Source: GCA-2729515 sp036336695
Lineage (GTDB): Bacteria; Myxococcota_A; UBA9160; SMWR01
Length of the DNA stretch: 64,000 nucleotides
Assembly: GCA_036336695.1 (NCBI GenBank)
Contig: JAYZFQ010000109.1
Span: 11,031-75,030, forward strand
Direction of reading: 5' to 3'
The translations under genes and the position numbers were made by a program. The notes under the pieces are model-generated. The model worked only from the letters and a program-made list of their open reading frames with translations. It was not told where the DNA came from and made no database searches. Positions 17,453 to 26,497 of this stretch are shown here, one piece after another. Position 1 is the stretch's first letter; every line of letters begins with the position of its first letter.

Positions 17453-17532
17453 CGGTCCCCCTCGTGATCTTGCGGCGCCCATGTTGCACGCGCACGCGGC
17501 ACACGGCAAGCAACGCTATCCTCGGCGGGTCG

Positions 17533-19041
17533 ATGCTCGAAACCTTGACACGCGGGTTCACGGCTGCACGCGAGCGCCTGTCCGGCGTGCAGTCCCTGAG
17601 CGACGAAAACGTCGACGAAGCGCTCCGGGACGTCCGCATGTCCCTCCTCGAGGCCGACGTCGACCTCGCCATCGTCAAGAGCTTCCTCGGTCGGGTCAAG
17701 GAACGCTCCCTCGGAGAGAAGATCGCAACCCGGGTGCGCGACGCCTCGGGCCGCCGCATCCGGATCACCCCCGGGCAGCACTTCGTCAAGACGTGCGAGG
17801 AAGAACTCGCGGCCCTGATGGGACCCGTCGATCCGGAACTCGCGCGGGGTCCGAACGGCGTGACCTCGGTCATGCTCCTGGGGCTCCAGGGCGTCGGCAA
17901 GACGACGGTCGCGGCGAAACTGGCCCGGCTGCTCCAGGAAGAGAAGGGCCGCCCCCTGCTGGTCGCGGCCGACGTCTATCGCCCGGCCGCCGTGCTCCAG
18001 CTCCAGCAACTGGGAGAGCGCATCGACGTCGCGGTCCACGCGGGAGCCGAGGGCGAGCCGCCGGCGTCGATCTGTGCCGCGGCGGCGGAACGCGTGGGGA
18101 GCGAGGGCTTCGACGCGGTGATCTACGACACCGCCGGGCGCCTGGCCATCGACGACGAACTCATGGTCGAATTGGAGGCGATCGAGACCGCCACCACCCC
18201 GGCCAACCGACTCCTCGTCTGCGATGCCCTGATGGGCCGGGACGCCGTCAACGTGGCCCAGAGCTTTGCGGAACGCATTTCCCTGGACGGCCTGGTGCTG
18301 ACCAAACTCGATGGCGACGCCCGGGGCGGGGCCGCCCTGGCCGTCAAGGAAGTCACGGGCGTCCCGGTCAAGTTCATCGGAACCGGCGAAGCCCTCGAAA
18401 ACCTCGAACCCTTTCGCCCGGAGGGCCTGGCCTCGCGCATTCTCGGCATGGGCGATGTCGTCGGGCTCGTTCGCGATTTCGAGAAGGTCGCAGACGAAAA
18501 AGAAGCCGAGGAAGATGCGGAACGGCTCCTCAAGGGCAAGTTCGGCCTCGACGACCTGCTCAAGCAACTTCGGCTCATCCAGAAGATGGGACCCATGCGG
18601 GAGGTGCTGTCCAAGCTGCCCATGTTCGGCTCCCTCGCCGAGCAGGTGGACGAAACCCAACTCGTGAAGGTCGAGTCCCTCATCCATTCGATGACGCCGG
18701 CCGAACGGTCACAACCGGACCTGATCGACCGGAGCCGCGCCAAGCGGATTGCACGGGGCAGCGGCCGGCGCTCGTCGGACGTGAACGAACTCATCGAACG
18801 CTTCGAGCAGATGCGGGGAATGATGTCGGCACTCGGCTCGGGCGGGAAGCTCTCCAAGATCCCGGGCCTCGGCCAGCTGTCCGGAGCGGGCATGCCCGGC
18901 GGGATGGACCCGATGGCAATGCTCTCGGGTCTCGGGGAGAACGAAGGGCCGGGAGTTCGCGCCCAGGCCAAGAAGAGAGCCAAACAGCGGGGGAAGCGGA
19001 AGCAGGCGCGCAAGGCGCGGCGGAAGAATCGACGGCGCTAG
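17533..19041 (+). CDS. ffh: signal recognition particle protein Ffh
   Basis: GTPase that binds 4.5S RNA and signal sequences for membrane targeting. The 502 residues comprise the N domain (MLETLTRGFTAARERLSG), the G domain with GLQGVGKTT, DTAGRLAID and TKLDGDARGGAAL, and the Met-rich M domain from about residue 330, with SGAGMPGGMDPMAMLSG and a basic C-terminus. Start ATG 17533 gives the standard N-terminus. Confidence 0.97.
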   Translation: MLETLTRGFTAARERLSGVQSLSDENVDEALRDVRMSLLEADVDLAIVKSFLGRVKERSLGEKIATRVRDASGRRIRITPGQHFVKTCEEELAALMGPVDPELARGPNGVTSVMLLGLQGVGKTTVAAKLARLLQEEKGRPLLVAADVYRPAAVLQLQQLGERIDVAVHAGAEGEPPASICAAAAERVGSEGFDAVIYDTAGRLAIDDELMVELEAIETATTPANRLLVCDALMGRDAVNVAQSFAERISLDGLVLTKLDGDARGGAALAVKEVTGVPVKFIGTGEALENLEPFRPEGLASRILGMGDVVGLVRDFEKVADEKEAEEDAERLLKGKFGLDDLLKQLRLIQKMGPMREVLSKLPMFGSLAEQVDETQLVKVESLIHSMTPAERSQPDLIDRSRAKRIARGSGRRSSDVNELIERFEQMRGMMSALGSGGKLSKIPGLGQLSGAGMPGGMDPMAMLSGLGENEGPGVRAQAKKRAKQRGKRKQARKARRKNRRR

Positions 19042-19048
19042 CTCCATT

Positions 19049-19070
19049 CCCCGCGGGGAGACTCGCGGGG
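19049..19070 (+). terminator. hairpin after ffh
   Basis: CCCCGCG (19049-19055) pairs with CGCGGGG (19064-19070) around an 8-nt loop, directly after the ffh stop. There is no T-tract, so it may be a weak terminator or mRNA 3' stabiliser. Confidence 0.4.
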
Positions 19071-19107
19071 CCGTGGCCCGTTCATGTTCCACCGGCCTGC
19101 AGCCGAT

Positions 19108-19192
19108 CCGGGAAAGGTCCATGCACCGCAACGCAATCGACGTCCGGCGGGGATTCCGGCCGGCCCGGGAAAGGTCCATGCACCGCAACGCA
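19108..19192 (+). repeat. 28-bp direct repeat containing a duplicated translation start
   Basis: An identical 28-bp sequence occurs at 19108-19135 and 19165-19192, 57 bp (19 codons) apart. Each copy holds GGAAAGG, a 4-nt spacer, and ATGCACCGCAACGCA. Both ATGs are in frame with mltD, so the gene has two tandem translation initiation regions. Confidence 0.9.
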
Positions 19193-21346
19193 CTCGTCCT
19201 GTCCTTGCTCCTGATCGCCACGACCGCCTCGGCAAGCGAAACCGACCCCTTCCCCCTCCCCGTCGAACTGGAACCCAACGTCCGGTTCTGGACCCGGATC
19301 TACACCGACGTACCGAGCGCGGCCGGTCTGCTCCACGACTCGGTCGAGTTGGACGTGGTGTACGAAACCCTCCACTTCCCCGAGGGCCTGTCGCGGCGCG
19401 CCCGTGACCGGAAGGTCGAGCGGGCGAAGAAGAAGACGCGGGCGATCCTGCGGCAACTCGCCAAGGGCAAGCGAACCGGCCTCAGCGCCGACGAAGCGCG
19501 TGTACTCGGACGCTGGCCCGAGGGCGTGACCGACAAAACCCTGGCGCGCGCCGCACGCCGCCTACGCTTCCAGCGGGGCCTCTCGGATCGTTTCTACGAG
19601 GGCCTCGTACGCTCGGGCCAGTGGTCGGCCGAAATCGAGCGGACTCTCGCGGAACACGGCGTGCCCCGAGAGCTGGTGGCGCTGCCCCACGTGGAGTCTT
19701 CGTTCAACCCGCGGGCCTACTCGAGAATCGGTGCCGCGGGCATCTGGCAGTTCACACGCTCCACCGGGCGGCTCTACATGCGCGTCGACCATGTCGTCGA
19801 CGAACGGATGAACCCCGAGCGCGCGACCGTCGGCGCAGCGAAACTGCTCCGAGACAATCACGCGCGGGTCGATTCCTGGCCCCTGGCCATTACGGGCTAC
19901 AACCACGGCATTTCCGGCATGGAGCGGGCCGTCCGCAAGCTTCGCACCCGAGACATCGGCGTGATCTCCCGGAACTACAAAGGCCGGACCTTCGGGTTCG
20001 CCTCCAGAAACTTCTATGCGGAATTCGTCGCGGCATCCGCGGTTCACGAAAACCCGGAGCCCTACTTCGGCCGGGTCAACTACAAGGCGCCCCTCGTCTA
20101 CGACCGACTCGTAACGGACGCGTACTACACGACCGGCACGCTCCAACATGCACTCGGCGTAGACCGCGTCACGCTGCGAGAGCACAACCTCGCGCTCCGC
20201 CCGTCAGTCTGGAACGGCGCGAAGCTCGTGCCGAAGGGGTACACCGTGCGGGTTCCCCGACACGCCCTGGAACAGCCCGTCGAGTCGGTGCTGGCCCAGA
20301 TTCCGGATCGCGAGCGGGTCTCCCGCCAGAAGCGGGACCGGTTCCACAAGGTGCGGCGCGGAGAATCCCTGTCGGTCATCGCCCGACGCTACGAGACGAG
20401 CCAGCGGGAACTCGTGCACCTGAACAACCTGCGGAGCCGGCACCGGATCCGCGCCGGCCAGATCCTCCGCCTGCCGACGGACGGCAGTGCCCCCATCGAA
20501 GTGGCGCGCGCCGAGCCCCCCGCAGACGGCATCTACCGGGTACGGCGGGGCGACAACCTCACCATCATCGCGGCGCGTTTCGGTGTGGATGCCGACGCGA
20601 TCGCGCGCTGGAACGGGTTGCGCAACCGGAACCGCCTCGCCATCGGGCAGCGCCTCCGCGTGGCCCAGACAGGGACGGTGGTCGCGAGCGCGCCCGAAGC
20701 CACCCGTTCCGACGCCGCGGTCGTGACACGGGCGGCACCGCCGCCGGCCTCGACCCCGCCGGTGAGCGAAGCACGTCCGCGTCGACAAAAATCCCAGTCC
20801 CCCGTCGCGCCCTCCGAACCGGCGGCCTCCGAACTACCCGCCGACGTAGCCGTCGTCGCGGTGGCTCCCCGGCCGGCGGAAGCCGTTCCCGATCCGTCCA
20901 ACTACGCGGTAAGCGCCCGCGGGCGCGTCACGGTCCAGGCCGGGGAAACCCTGGGACACTATGCGGAATGGCTCGAGGTGAGCGCGAGCCGCCTGCGCCA
21001 ACTGAACGGGATGCGCTATCGCGCGCCGCTCGTGATCGGCCGGACCAAGCGGCTCGATTTCAGCCGCGTCACGCCCGAGGTTTTCGAACAGCGGCGGCTC
21101 GAGTACCACCGGGACCTCCAGGAGGAATTCTTCGACGCCTGGTCGGTGACCGGCACGACGAAGCACGTGATCCGGCGCGGAGACTCGCTCTGGTACCTGG
21201 CCAACGAGAAGTTCGAGGTCCCGATCTGGCTGCTTCGCCAGTACAACCCCGACCTGGACTTCGGCGCTCTTCCGGCGGGTGCCCAGCTCGTCGTCCCTCT
21301 CCTGGATTCGCAAGAGGCGCTCGGGCGCGTCACCGGCGCGGGCTAG
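19178..21346 (+). CDS. mltD: membrane-bound lytic murein transglycosylase D with four LysM domains
   Basis: Cleaves peptidoglycan glycan strands. From ATG 19178 the 722-residue product starts with a signal peptide (MHRNALVLSLLLIATTASAS). The SLT domain has the catalytic Glu in ALPHVESSFNPRAYS, then GAAGIWQF and AITGYNHG. Four LysM repeats follow: HKVRRGESLSVIARRYETSQ, YRVRRGDNLTIIAARFG, VTVQAGETLGHYAEWL and HVIRRGDSLWYLANEKF, two on each side of a Pro/Ala-rich linker. A duplicated start at 19121 would add 19 residues (with RRGF) before the signal peptide; 19178 is chosen because it places the signal at the N-terminus. Confidence 0.92.
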   Translation: MHRNALVLSLLLIATTASASETDPFPLPVELEPNVRFWTRIYTDVPSAAGLLHDSVELDVVYETLHFPEGLSRRARDRKVERAKKKTRAILRQLAKGKRTGLSADEARVLGRWPEGVTDKTLARAARRLRFQRGLSDRFYEGLVRSGQWSAEIERTLAEHGVPRELVALPHVESSFNPRAYSRIGAAGIWQFTRSTGRLYMRVDHVVDERMNPERATVGAAKLLRDNHARVDSWPLAITGYNHGISGMERAVRKLRTRDIGVISRNYKGRTFGFASRNFYAEFVAASAVHENPEPYFGRVNYKAPLVYDRLVTDAYYTTGTLQHALGVDRVTLREHNLALRPSVWNGAKLVPKGYTVRVPRHALEQPVESVLAQIPDRERVSRQKRDRFHKVRRGESLSVIARRYETSQRELVHLNNLRSRHRIRAGQILRLPTDGSAPIEVARAEPPADGIYRVRRGDNLTIIAARFGVDADAIARWNGLRNRNRLAIGQRLRVAQTGTVVASAPEATRSDAAVVTRAAPPPASTPPVSEARPRRQKSQSPVAPSEPAASELPADVAVVAVAPRPAEAVPDPSNYAVSARGRVTVQAGETLGHYAEWLEVSASRLRQLNGMRYRAPLVIGRTKRLDFSRVTPEVFEQRRLEYHRDLQEEFFDAWSVTGTTKHVIRRGDSLWYLANEKFEVPIWLLRQYNPDLDFGALPAGAQLVVPLLDSQEALGRVTGAG

Positions 21347-21349
21347 CCC

Positions 21350-22399
21350 TCAGGCCGACGCAGTGTCCGGCGCCGCCCCTCCGGGACGCAGCGCCAACTG
21401 GCCGCACGCGGCCTGGATGTCCGGCCCCCGGCTCCGACGCAGCGTGACGCGCAAGCCCGATGCCGCCACCTCCCGGAGGAAGCGGTCCACGCGTGCCGCA
21501 TCGGGCGGCCGCAGGTCGGAATCGGGATGCGGGTTCATGGGAATGAGGTTCAACTTCGCCGGGATCCCGCGCAGGAGAAGCGGCAGCCGCCGCGCGTCCG
21601 CGAGCGAATCGTTCACATCGGCGATGAGCGTGTATTCGAAGAACACCGGACGTCGGCGGTTCACCGTTTCCAGGCTGCGAAGCCGGTCGAGCAGCAGCTT
21701 CAGCGGAAAGCGCCGGTTGAGCGGCACCAGCCGGTCGCGCACGAGGTCCGTCGTCGCGTGGAGCGAGACGGCGAGGTGAATCGGTGCAACCGCCAGCAGC
21801 TCGTCGAGCTTCGGAACGACGCCGACGGTCGACACGGTGATCCGCCGGGGCGCCAGGGCGAAGGCCTTGGGATGGACGAAGAGCCGGATCGCCTCGAGAA
21901 CCGCATCGAGATTGAGGAGCGGCTCCCCCATTCCCATGAAGACCAGGTTGGTGATCCGCCGTTCGGGCCCGCATAGTTCCCGCATCCGGCAGAGCTGGTC
22001 GACGATCTCCGCGGTCGCAAGGTTCCGGGTAAAGCCCAAGGCCCCCGTCGCGCAGAAGCTGCACGCCAGGGGACAACCCACCTGGGTGGACAGGCACAGG
22101 GTGTTGCGATCGTCTTCCGGGATCACGACCGCTTCGATGCGTGCCCCATCCCTGGCGCGCAGCACGGCCTTCAACGTCCCGTCGGTCGAGCGCTGTTCGC
22201 GTTCGACTTCCAGCGCGCGAACCTCCCAGCCCTCGGCCAGTTCCGCGCGGAGTTCGCGGGAAAGGTCCGTCATGTCCGCGAGTTCCTCCACGCCGCGGCC
22301 GTAGAGCCAACCCGCCACCTGGTCGGCCCGCCAGGGTTCCAGCCCGCGGGCCGCGAAAACGGCGCGCAGGGAATCGATGGAGTGGTCCTTCAGGTTCAT
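21350..22399 (-). CDS. rlmN: 23S rRNA (adenine2503-C2)/tRNA(adenine37-C2) methyltransferase RlmN
   Basis: Radical-SAM methyltransferase. The 349 residues have the 4Fe-4S motif CPLACSFC (CxxxCxxC) in LSTQVGCPLACSFCATG, VFMGMGEPLLN, the conserved SLHAT block, and the C-terminal Cys in DIQAACGQL that forms the methyl-intermediate. The start ATG 22399 shares one base with the trmB stop (TGATG). Length is normal. Confidence 0.96.
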   Translation of the reverse strand: MNLKDHSIDSLRAVFAARGLEPWRADQVAGWLYGRGVEELADMTDLSRELRAELAEGWEVRALEVEREQRSTDGTLKAVLRARDGARIEAVVIPEDDRNTLCLSTQVGCPLACSFCATGALGFTRNLATAEIVDQLCRMRELCGPERRITNLVFMGMGEPLLNLDAVLEAIRLFVHPKAFALAPRRITVSTVGVVPKLDELLAVAPIHLAVSLHATTDLVRDRLVPLNRRFPLKLLLDRLRSLETVNRRRPVFFEYTLIADVNDSLADARRLPLLLRGIPAKLNLIPMNPHPDSDLRPPDAARVDRFLREVAASGLRVTLRRSRGPDIQAACGQLALRPGGAAPDTASA

Positions 22400-23052
22400 C
22401 ACGACCCGGCGGGGCCGACGCCCGCGCGCCGCACGTAGGTGAAGAAGTGCAGCGGCCGATTCTCGGCGCGCCACTCGGCCTCGTAGGACGTGCACGGCCG
22501 GCCCTCGGCTTCGCGGACCCAGCCCGTCCCGTGCTGGTTCTCCAGCGTCGGTTCCGCCGCAAGCACCTCGTCGATCGAGAGCGCGTATTCGGGGTGGTCG
22601 GTGGCCACTTCGAGGAGTCCCTCGGTTTCGAGTGCCCGTGCCACGTCGCGGATGAACGCCGGCTGAACCAGCCGGCGGGAGGCGTGGCGTTTCTTCGGCC
22701 AGGGATCCGGGAAGTTGATCCAGCAGCGGTGGACCGAAGCTGCGGGAATGGCGCGCTCGAACACCGCCTGGGCCGGCGCGTGAACGAGCCGAACGTTTCC
22801 AAGCTCGGTGCGGGCCAGGCGACGCGCCATCTTCAGCACCCGTTTGCGGCTGTACTCGATGCCGAGGAAGCCGACACCCGCGTCCTTCTCGGCCAGCGCG
22901 TGCAGGAACTCCCCGCGCCCAAAGCCGACGTCCAGAACCAGCTTGGGAGGCGGTCCAGCCCCAAAGAGCGCGCACGGCCCCCGTCGCACGAGTTCGTCGA
23001 AATCCACGCGCCAGTCGGTGCCGGGGATGTCCGTCTTCAGGGTTCTAGACAT
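22399..23052 (-). CDS. trmB: tRNA (guanine46-N7)-methyltransferase TrmB
   Basis: Makes m7G46 in tRNA. The 217 residues contain the SAM motif LDVGFGRGEFL, GIEYSRKRV, and the diagnostic INFPDPWPKKRH block, followed by EVATDHPEYA. Starts at ATG 23052 and is coupled to rlmN. Both genes modify RNA. Confidence 0.96.
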   Translation of the reverse strand: MSRTLKTDIPGTDWRVDFDELVRRGPCALFGAGPPPKLVLDVGFGRGEFLHALAEKDAGVGFLGIEYSRKRVLKMARRLARTELGNVRLVHAPAQAVFERAIPAASVHRCWINFPDPWPKKRHASRRLVQPAFIRDVARALETEGLLEVATDHPEYALSIDEVLAAEPTLENQHGTGWVREAEGRPCTSYEAEWRAENRPLHFFTYVRRAGVGPAGS

Positions 23053-23098
23053 GAATGCTCTTGCCGAGACTCAGCCACCACGCCGCCGCCGCGGGTCA

Positions 23099-23899
23099 TC
23101 AGTTCCGCGCTCGCGTCAACAGCCGGACCCGGCGTTGGATGATCTCGAGCTTTCCACCGTCGTGGGTGGCGAGCCCACGGGTCCCATCGAGCCGCTGGAG
23201 TTCGACTCGCGTTGCCTGGATCCGGTCTTCGGTGGTCGGATGACTCGACAGAAACACGGGAACGCGAGCAGCGTCCGAACGAAGCAGGGCCTCGAAGAAC
23301 GTCAGGAGCCCTTCCGGGTTCCAACCCGCCCGCACCATCACCGCGACGGCGAACGCGTCGGCCTCCGCCTCCGCCTCGCGACCGAAAGTGTTGAGCCACG
23401 TCGTCGCAGCGAGGCCGCCGCCCAGGGAAGCGGCCGATCCGGCAAGACCTCCCCCGAAAGCGCTGGCGCCCAGCGAAAGGATATCCGTGCCGATTCGCGC
23501 GTTGCGCGCCCGATTGTAGTTTTCCGCAATGTGACGCTTCTGGACGTGCGCCACCTCGTGAGCGAGCACACCCGCCAGTTCGCTCGCATTCCGCGCACGC
23601 AGGATGGTCTCCGTGTGGATGTAGATGTGCCCCCCGGGACCGGCAAACGCGTTGATTTCGTCGGCCTGGACCACGGTGAAGCGGTAGTCGAAGGGCTGGG
23701 GCCCGGCTGCACGGACGATCCCCTCACCCATGTCGTCGATGTAGTCATCGACCACCCGGTCGTGAAGGATCGGGGCCTGGGAGCGCATCTGTTGCTCGAA
23801 CTGCTGTCCGAGTTGCTGCTCTTCGCTCAACGAGATCGGACCACAACCCAGCACGCAGAGCAACGCGCTCGCCCCGAGCAGCCGGCTACGCATCCCCAT
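23099..23899 (-). CDS. M48-family zinc metalloprotease lipoprotein
   Basis: BepA/LoiP-like periplasmic protease. Residues 1-19 are a lipoprotein signal (LLCVLGC lipobox). The active site is HEVAHVQKRH (HExxH) in ELAGVLAHEVAH, with the third ligand Glu in REAEAEADAFAV. The 266 residues hold the catalytic domain and no TPR tail. It overlaps the end of the upstream gene by 14 nt (or 8 nt from ATG 23893). Likely role: outer-membrane protein quality control. Confidence 0.9.
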   Translation of the reverse strand: MGMRSRLLGASALLCVLGCGPISLSEEQQLGQQFEQQMRSQAPILHDRVVDDYIDDMGEGIVRAAGPQPFDYRFTVVQADEINAFAGPGGHIYIHTETILRARNASELAGVLAHEVAHVQKRHIAENYNRARNARIGTDILSLGASAFGGGLAGSAASLGGGLAATTWLNTFGREAEAEADAFAVAVMVRAGWNPEGLLTFFEALLRSDAARVPVFLSSHPTTEDRIQATRVELQRLDGTRGLATHDGGKLEIIQRRVRLLTRARN

Positions 23900-25070
23900 C
23901 GGGTTTCTCGCGCTGCCTGAGCGCCTCCATGGCGTGGCGGATGATCAGAAGAACGGACCGGTCGAAGGAGACATTGTCGACGATGGGAACGTCGTGTTGG
24001 TCTGCGACATCGAGCAGGTGGTCCTGGATGCGCAGGATGTCGTCGAGATGTTTCAGGTAGCGATGCTCCGCTCTGCCCTGGGCCGACTTGGCACGAGAAT
24101 CGAATCGCGCGGCGAATGCCTTCTCGTCCAGCGCCGCCACCACCATGAAGATCACGTCCGCCGACGCGGCGTAGGCACCGAGATCCAGCAGCCCTGGAAC
24201 GATCGCGACGCCGTCGAGGACCAGGCTCGAGTTCTCCGCAACCGCCCGGTCGAGAGACGCCCGCGCACCGACACACACGCTGGCCGCCTGCGCTCGAAAC
24301 CCTTCGACCACGGCATCGTCCCCCTCGGGAGCAGGATGGATTGCGCGCCCCGCGTCGTAGGAAGAGGCGTGAAGCGTCGGCACGAGATCGCGCGAGAGCA
24401 TGATGCGCATGATCTGGCGGATCGAATCCGTAGACAGCACACGCCCGATCCCGAGCCGGTGCGCCACCTCGAGGGCCAGGGACGTCTTCCCGACGCCGGT
24501 CGCCCCCCCGAGCAGGAGCAACAGCGGCCGACCGGATTCCTGGTGCCGGCGCCAGACGAGGTAGCGCTCGGCCGCAGCCGCCCCCGACTTGTCGGCGAGT
24601 GTGCGGTGGGTGAGTTCGCGGAGGTCGTTGCGGTCGATTTCGCGACTGCCACGGGCGAGCACCGCGCGTTCGATCTCCCGGGCCACGTCGAACGCCTCGT
24701 TCGGGTCGAGCGCAGCCGCGAGGAGCGACTGGGACAGAAGACCCTTGGAGAACGGCGTTCGTCCCGCCCCCGTGACCTGGATGTCCGGCGTAAACGACAC
24801 GGCATGTTCATCACCGAGGGTTTCCGCGCTCAACATCGAGCGGAGGCCCGCGGCCAGCTCGGACTTGTCCACGACCTCCCGGCCCCGGAGCGTTTCCCGC
24901 ATGCGGTTGGCGAGACGGTAGGCATCCTCGAAACCCATCCCACGCGCCATGAGCGAGTGGACCATGATGCCGCGCATGAAGGGCCGCCGGCGCCCGCCGT
25001 CCTCGACCCAGATGCGAACCTGCCGATCGCGGGCGGCGCCGCTTCGCTGTTCCGGACCCTGCGACGCCAT
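23886..25070 (-). CDS. 2-phosphoglycerate kinase-like P-loop protein with two ATP-cone domains
   Basis: 394 residues. Two ATP-cone repeats fill the first half (FMRGIMVHSLMARGMGFEDA and FSKGLLSQSLLAAALDPNEA). Then a P-loop kinase domain with LGGATGVGKTSLALEVAHR, RLGIGRVLSTDSIRQIMR and FMVVAALDEKAFAARF, the arrangement of archaeal 2-phosphoglycerate kinase, which makes 2,3-bisphosphoglycerate. Bacterial homologues are uncharacterised as far as I know; the substrate could be another 3-carbon phospho-acid or hydroxy-acid. Start ATG 25070; an upstream ATG at 25136 adds a low-complexity lead. It diverges from the ParA gene across 338 bp. Confidence 0.82.
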   Translation of the reverse strand: MASQGPEQRSGAARDRQVRIWVEDGGRRRPFMRGIMVHSLMARGMGFEDAYRLANRMRETLRGREVVDKSELAAGLRSMLSAETLGDEHAVSFTPDIQVTGAGRTPFSKGLLSQSLLAAALDPNEAFDVAREIERAVLARGSREIDRNDLRELTHRTLADKSGAAAAERYLVWRRHQESGRPLLLLLGGATGVGKTSLALEVAHRLGIGRVLSTDSIRQIMRIMLSRDLVPTLHASSYDAGRAIHPAPEGDDAVVEGFRAQAASVCVGARASLDRAVAENSSLVLDGVAIVPGLLDLGAYAASADVIFMVVAALDEKAFAARFDSRAKSAQGRAEHRYLKHLDDILRIQDHLLDVADQHDVPIVDNVSFDRSVLLIIRHAMEALRQREKPDGDA

Positions 25071-25408
25071 GATCGTGCAGGCTACCCCAGTGTCGAGAGC
25101 ACCGCGAAAGGCAGCCGCGCCCCGGCTCCCGAGCACTTCCCGACGGGACGGGGGACCTCGCGGGCCTTGGGTCGAACCAACAAAGTCGCCTCGGGTTGAC
25201 GCGGCGCACCGCCGCCCTACGATTCGTCCCGACGGACGGACGGGGGATCCGGGACCATGGCCGAACGAGGGCCGGGGTTGGTCCAGACGCGGGGGGTCGT
25301 CGACTCTCCCGGTGTCTCGCGGTGCCAGTCACCCCACCCGGAGCGGGCCGCACTCGTTCCCCCCAACTCGCGCGCCCCTGGGGGGCAGGGAGCCCGGAGT
25401 TCCCGCCA
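25071..25408. other. 338-bp divergent intergenic region upstream of the ParA-CBM48 gene
   Basis: No supported gene. It holds the promoter at 25196-25223 for the rightward genes, followed by a leader of about 180 nt. I found no clear leftward promoter for the kinase-like gene, though one may be hidden in the GC-rich sequence. Confidence 0.6.
25196..25223 (+). promoter_or_regulatory. promoter with dyad operator in the spacer
   Basis: TTGACG (25196-25201), 16-nt spacer, TACGAT (25218-25223). The spacer and last -35 base form a 6-bp dyad, GCGGCG-CAC-CGCCGC (25201-25215), placed where a repressor would block RNA polymerase. It drives the ParA-CBM48 gene. Confidence 0.5.
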
Positions 25409-26488
25409 ATGCGCGTAATCGCCGTCGTCAACCAGAAGGGGGGCTGCGGGAAGACCACGACCACGGTCAACCTCGCGGGCTGCCTGGCCCATGAAGGGCA
25501 TCGCGTCGTGGTCGTCGACCTCGACCCCCAGTCCCACGCAACGCTCGCCCTCGGCATCGATCCGGACGCCGTCGACGAAAACCTCTACGACGTGCTCGCG
25601 GAGCCCGGCGGCGAGGCGCGCCTCGAAGAAATTCTCGCAGCCGGTCCGGAAAACGTGGATGTCGCGCCGTCCGGCATCGTGTTGTCTGCACTGGAGCAAC
25701 GCCTGGCATCGGAACCCGTCGAGACACGCGCGGAGCGGCTCCGGGCGGCCCTGGAGCCGCTTGCGGACCGCTACGACTACGCACTCATCGACTGCCCCCC
25801 GAGCGTCGGACTCCTCACGTTCAATGCCCTGCGCGCTGCGAGCGAGGTGATCGTTCCCCTGGAAACGAGCCCGTTCGCCATCCACGGGGTCGAGAAGCTG
25901 CTCGAAACGATCGGGCTCCTCGTCGAGCGCATCGGCCACGATCTCGAGGTCCGGGTACTCCCGACGCTCTACGATGGGCGCACACGCTACGGGCGGGAAA
26001 CCCTTGCGCGGATTCGCGAGCGCTTCAAGGACATGTGCCTCGATACCGTGATCCGCTCCAACGTAAAGCTCCGGGAAGCCGCGGCCCGGGGCCTGCCCAT
26101 CGTGAATTTCGCGCGGACTGCGAACGGGGCAATCGACTACGGTGCCCTCGCCGTCGAAATCGAGGCGCTGGGCCTCTCGACGGAGGATCTGCTCGCGAGC
26201 TTCGAAGAAGCACCGCGAGAGGTCATCGTTCGCTACCGTGACGAGACCGCCCACGACGTCCGGATCGCCGGGGACTTCAACGGATGGGTCCCGGACAAGG
26301 GTGTGCGGTCACTGATCGAATCCGAGGGAACCGCTCGCGTGTGGACCAAGATCCTCCAGCTTCCGCCCGGCACCTACGAGTACCGCTACGTGGTCGATGG
26401 AGAGTGGCGTACGCCCGCCGAAGAGGGGAGTTCCCGCACCTCCGACGAAGGGGGCGCGCCGCCCAATTCCGTCCTCGTCGTGCGCTAG
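25409..26488 (+). CDS. ParA/Soj-family ATPase fused to a C-terminal glycogen-binding (CBM48/AMPK-beta type) domain
   Basis: Residues 1-265 are a complete ParA: deviant Walker A NQKGGCGKTTTTVNLAG, DLDPQSHATLALGI, DCPPSVGLLTFNAL and RTRYGRETL. Residues 270-359 form a second domain with HDVRIAGDFNGWVPD, LPPGTYEYRYVVDGEW and a final NSVLVV, the hallmark pattern of CBM48/AMPK-beta glycogen-binding modules. Start ATG 25409 gives a canonical ParA N-terminus. No ParB gene follows; instead a MinD-like pseudo-ATPase starts 10 nt later. The protein may position a cargo in the cell, perhaps linked to glycogen or another alpha-glucan; that link is inference from the domain only. Confidence 0.88.
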   Translation: MRVIAVVNQKGGCGKTTTTVNLAGCLAHEGHRVVVVDLDPQSHATLALGIDPDAVDENLYDVLAEPGGEARLEEILAAGPENVDVAPSGIVLSALEQRLASEPVETRAERLRAALEPLADRYDYALIDCPPSVGLLTFNALRAASEVIVPLETSPFAIHGVEKLLETIGLLVERIGHDLEVRVLPTLYDGRTRYGRETLARIRERFKDMCLDTVIRSNVKLREAAARGLPIVNFARTANGAIDYGALAVEIEALGLSTEDLLASFEEAPREVIVRYRDETAHDVRIAGDFNGWVPDKGVRSLIESEGTARVWTKILQLPPGTYEYRYVVDGEWRTPAEEGSSRTSDEGGAPPNSVLVVR

Positions 26489-26497
26489 GAAGCTCTC

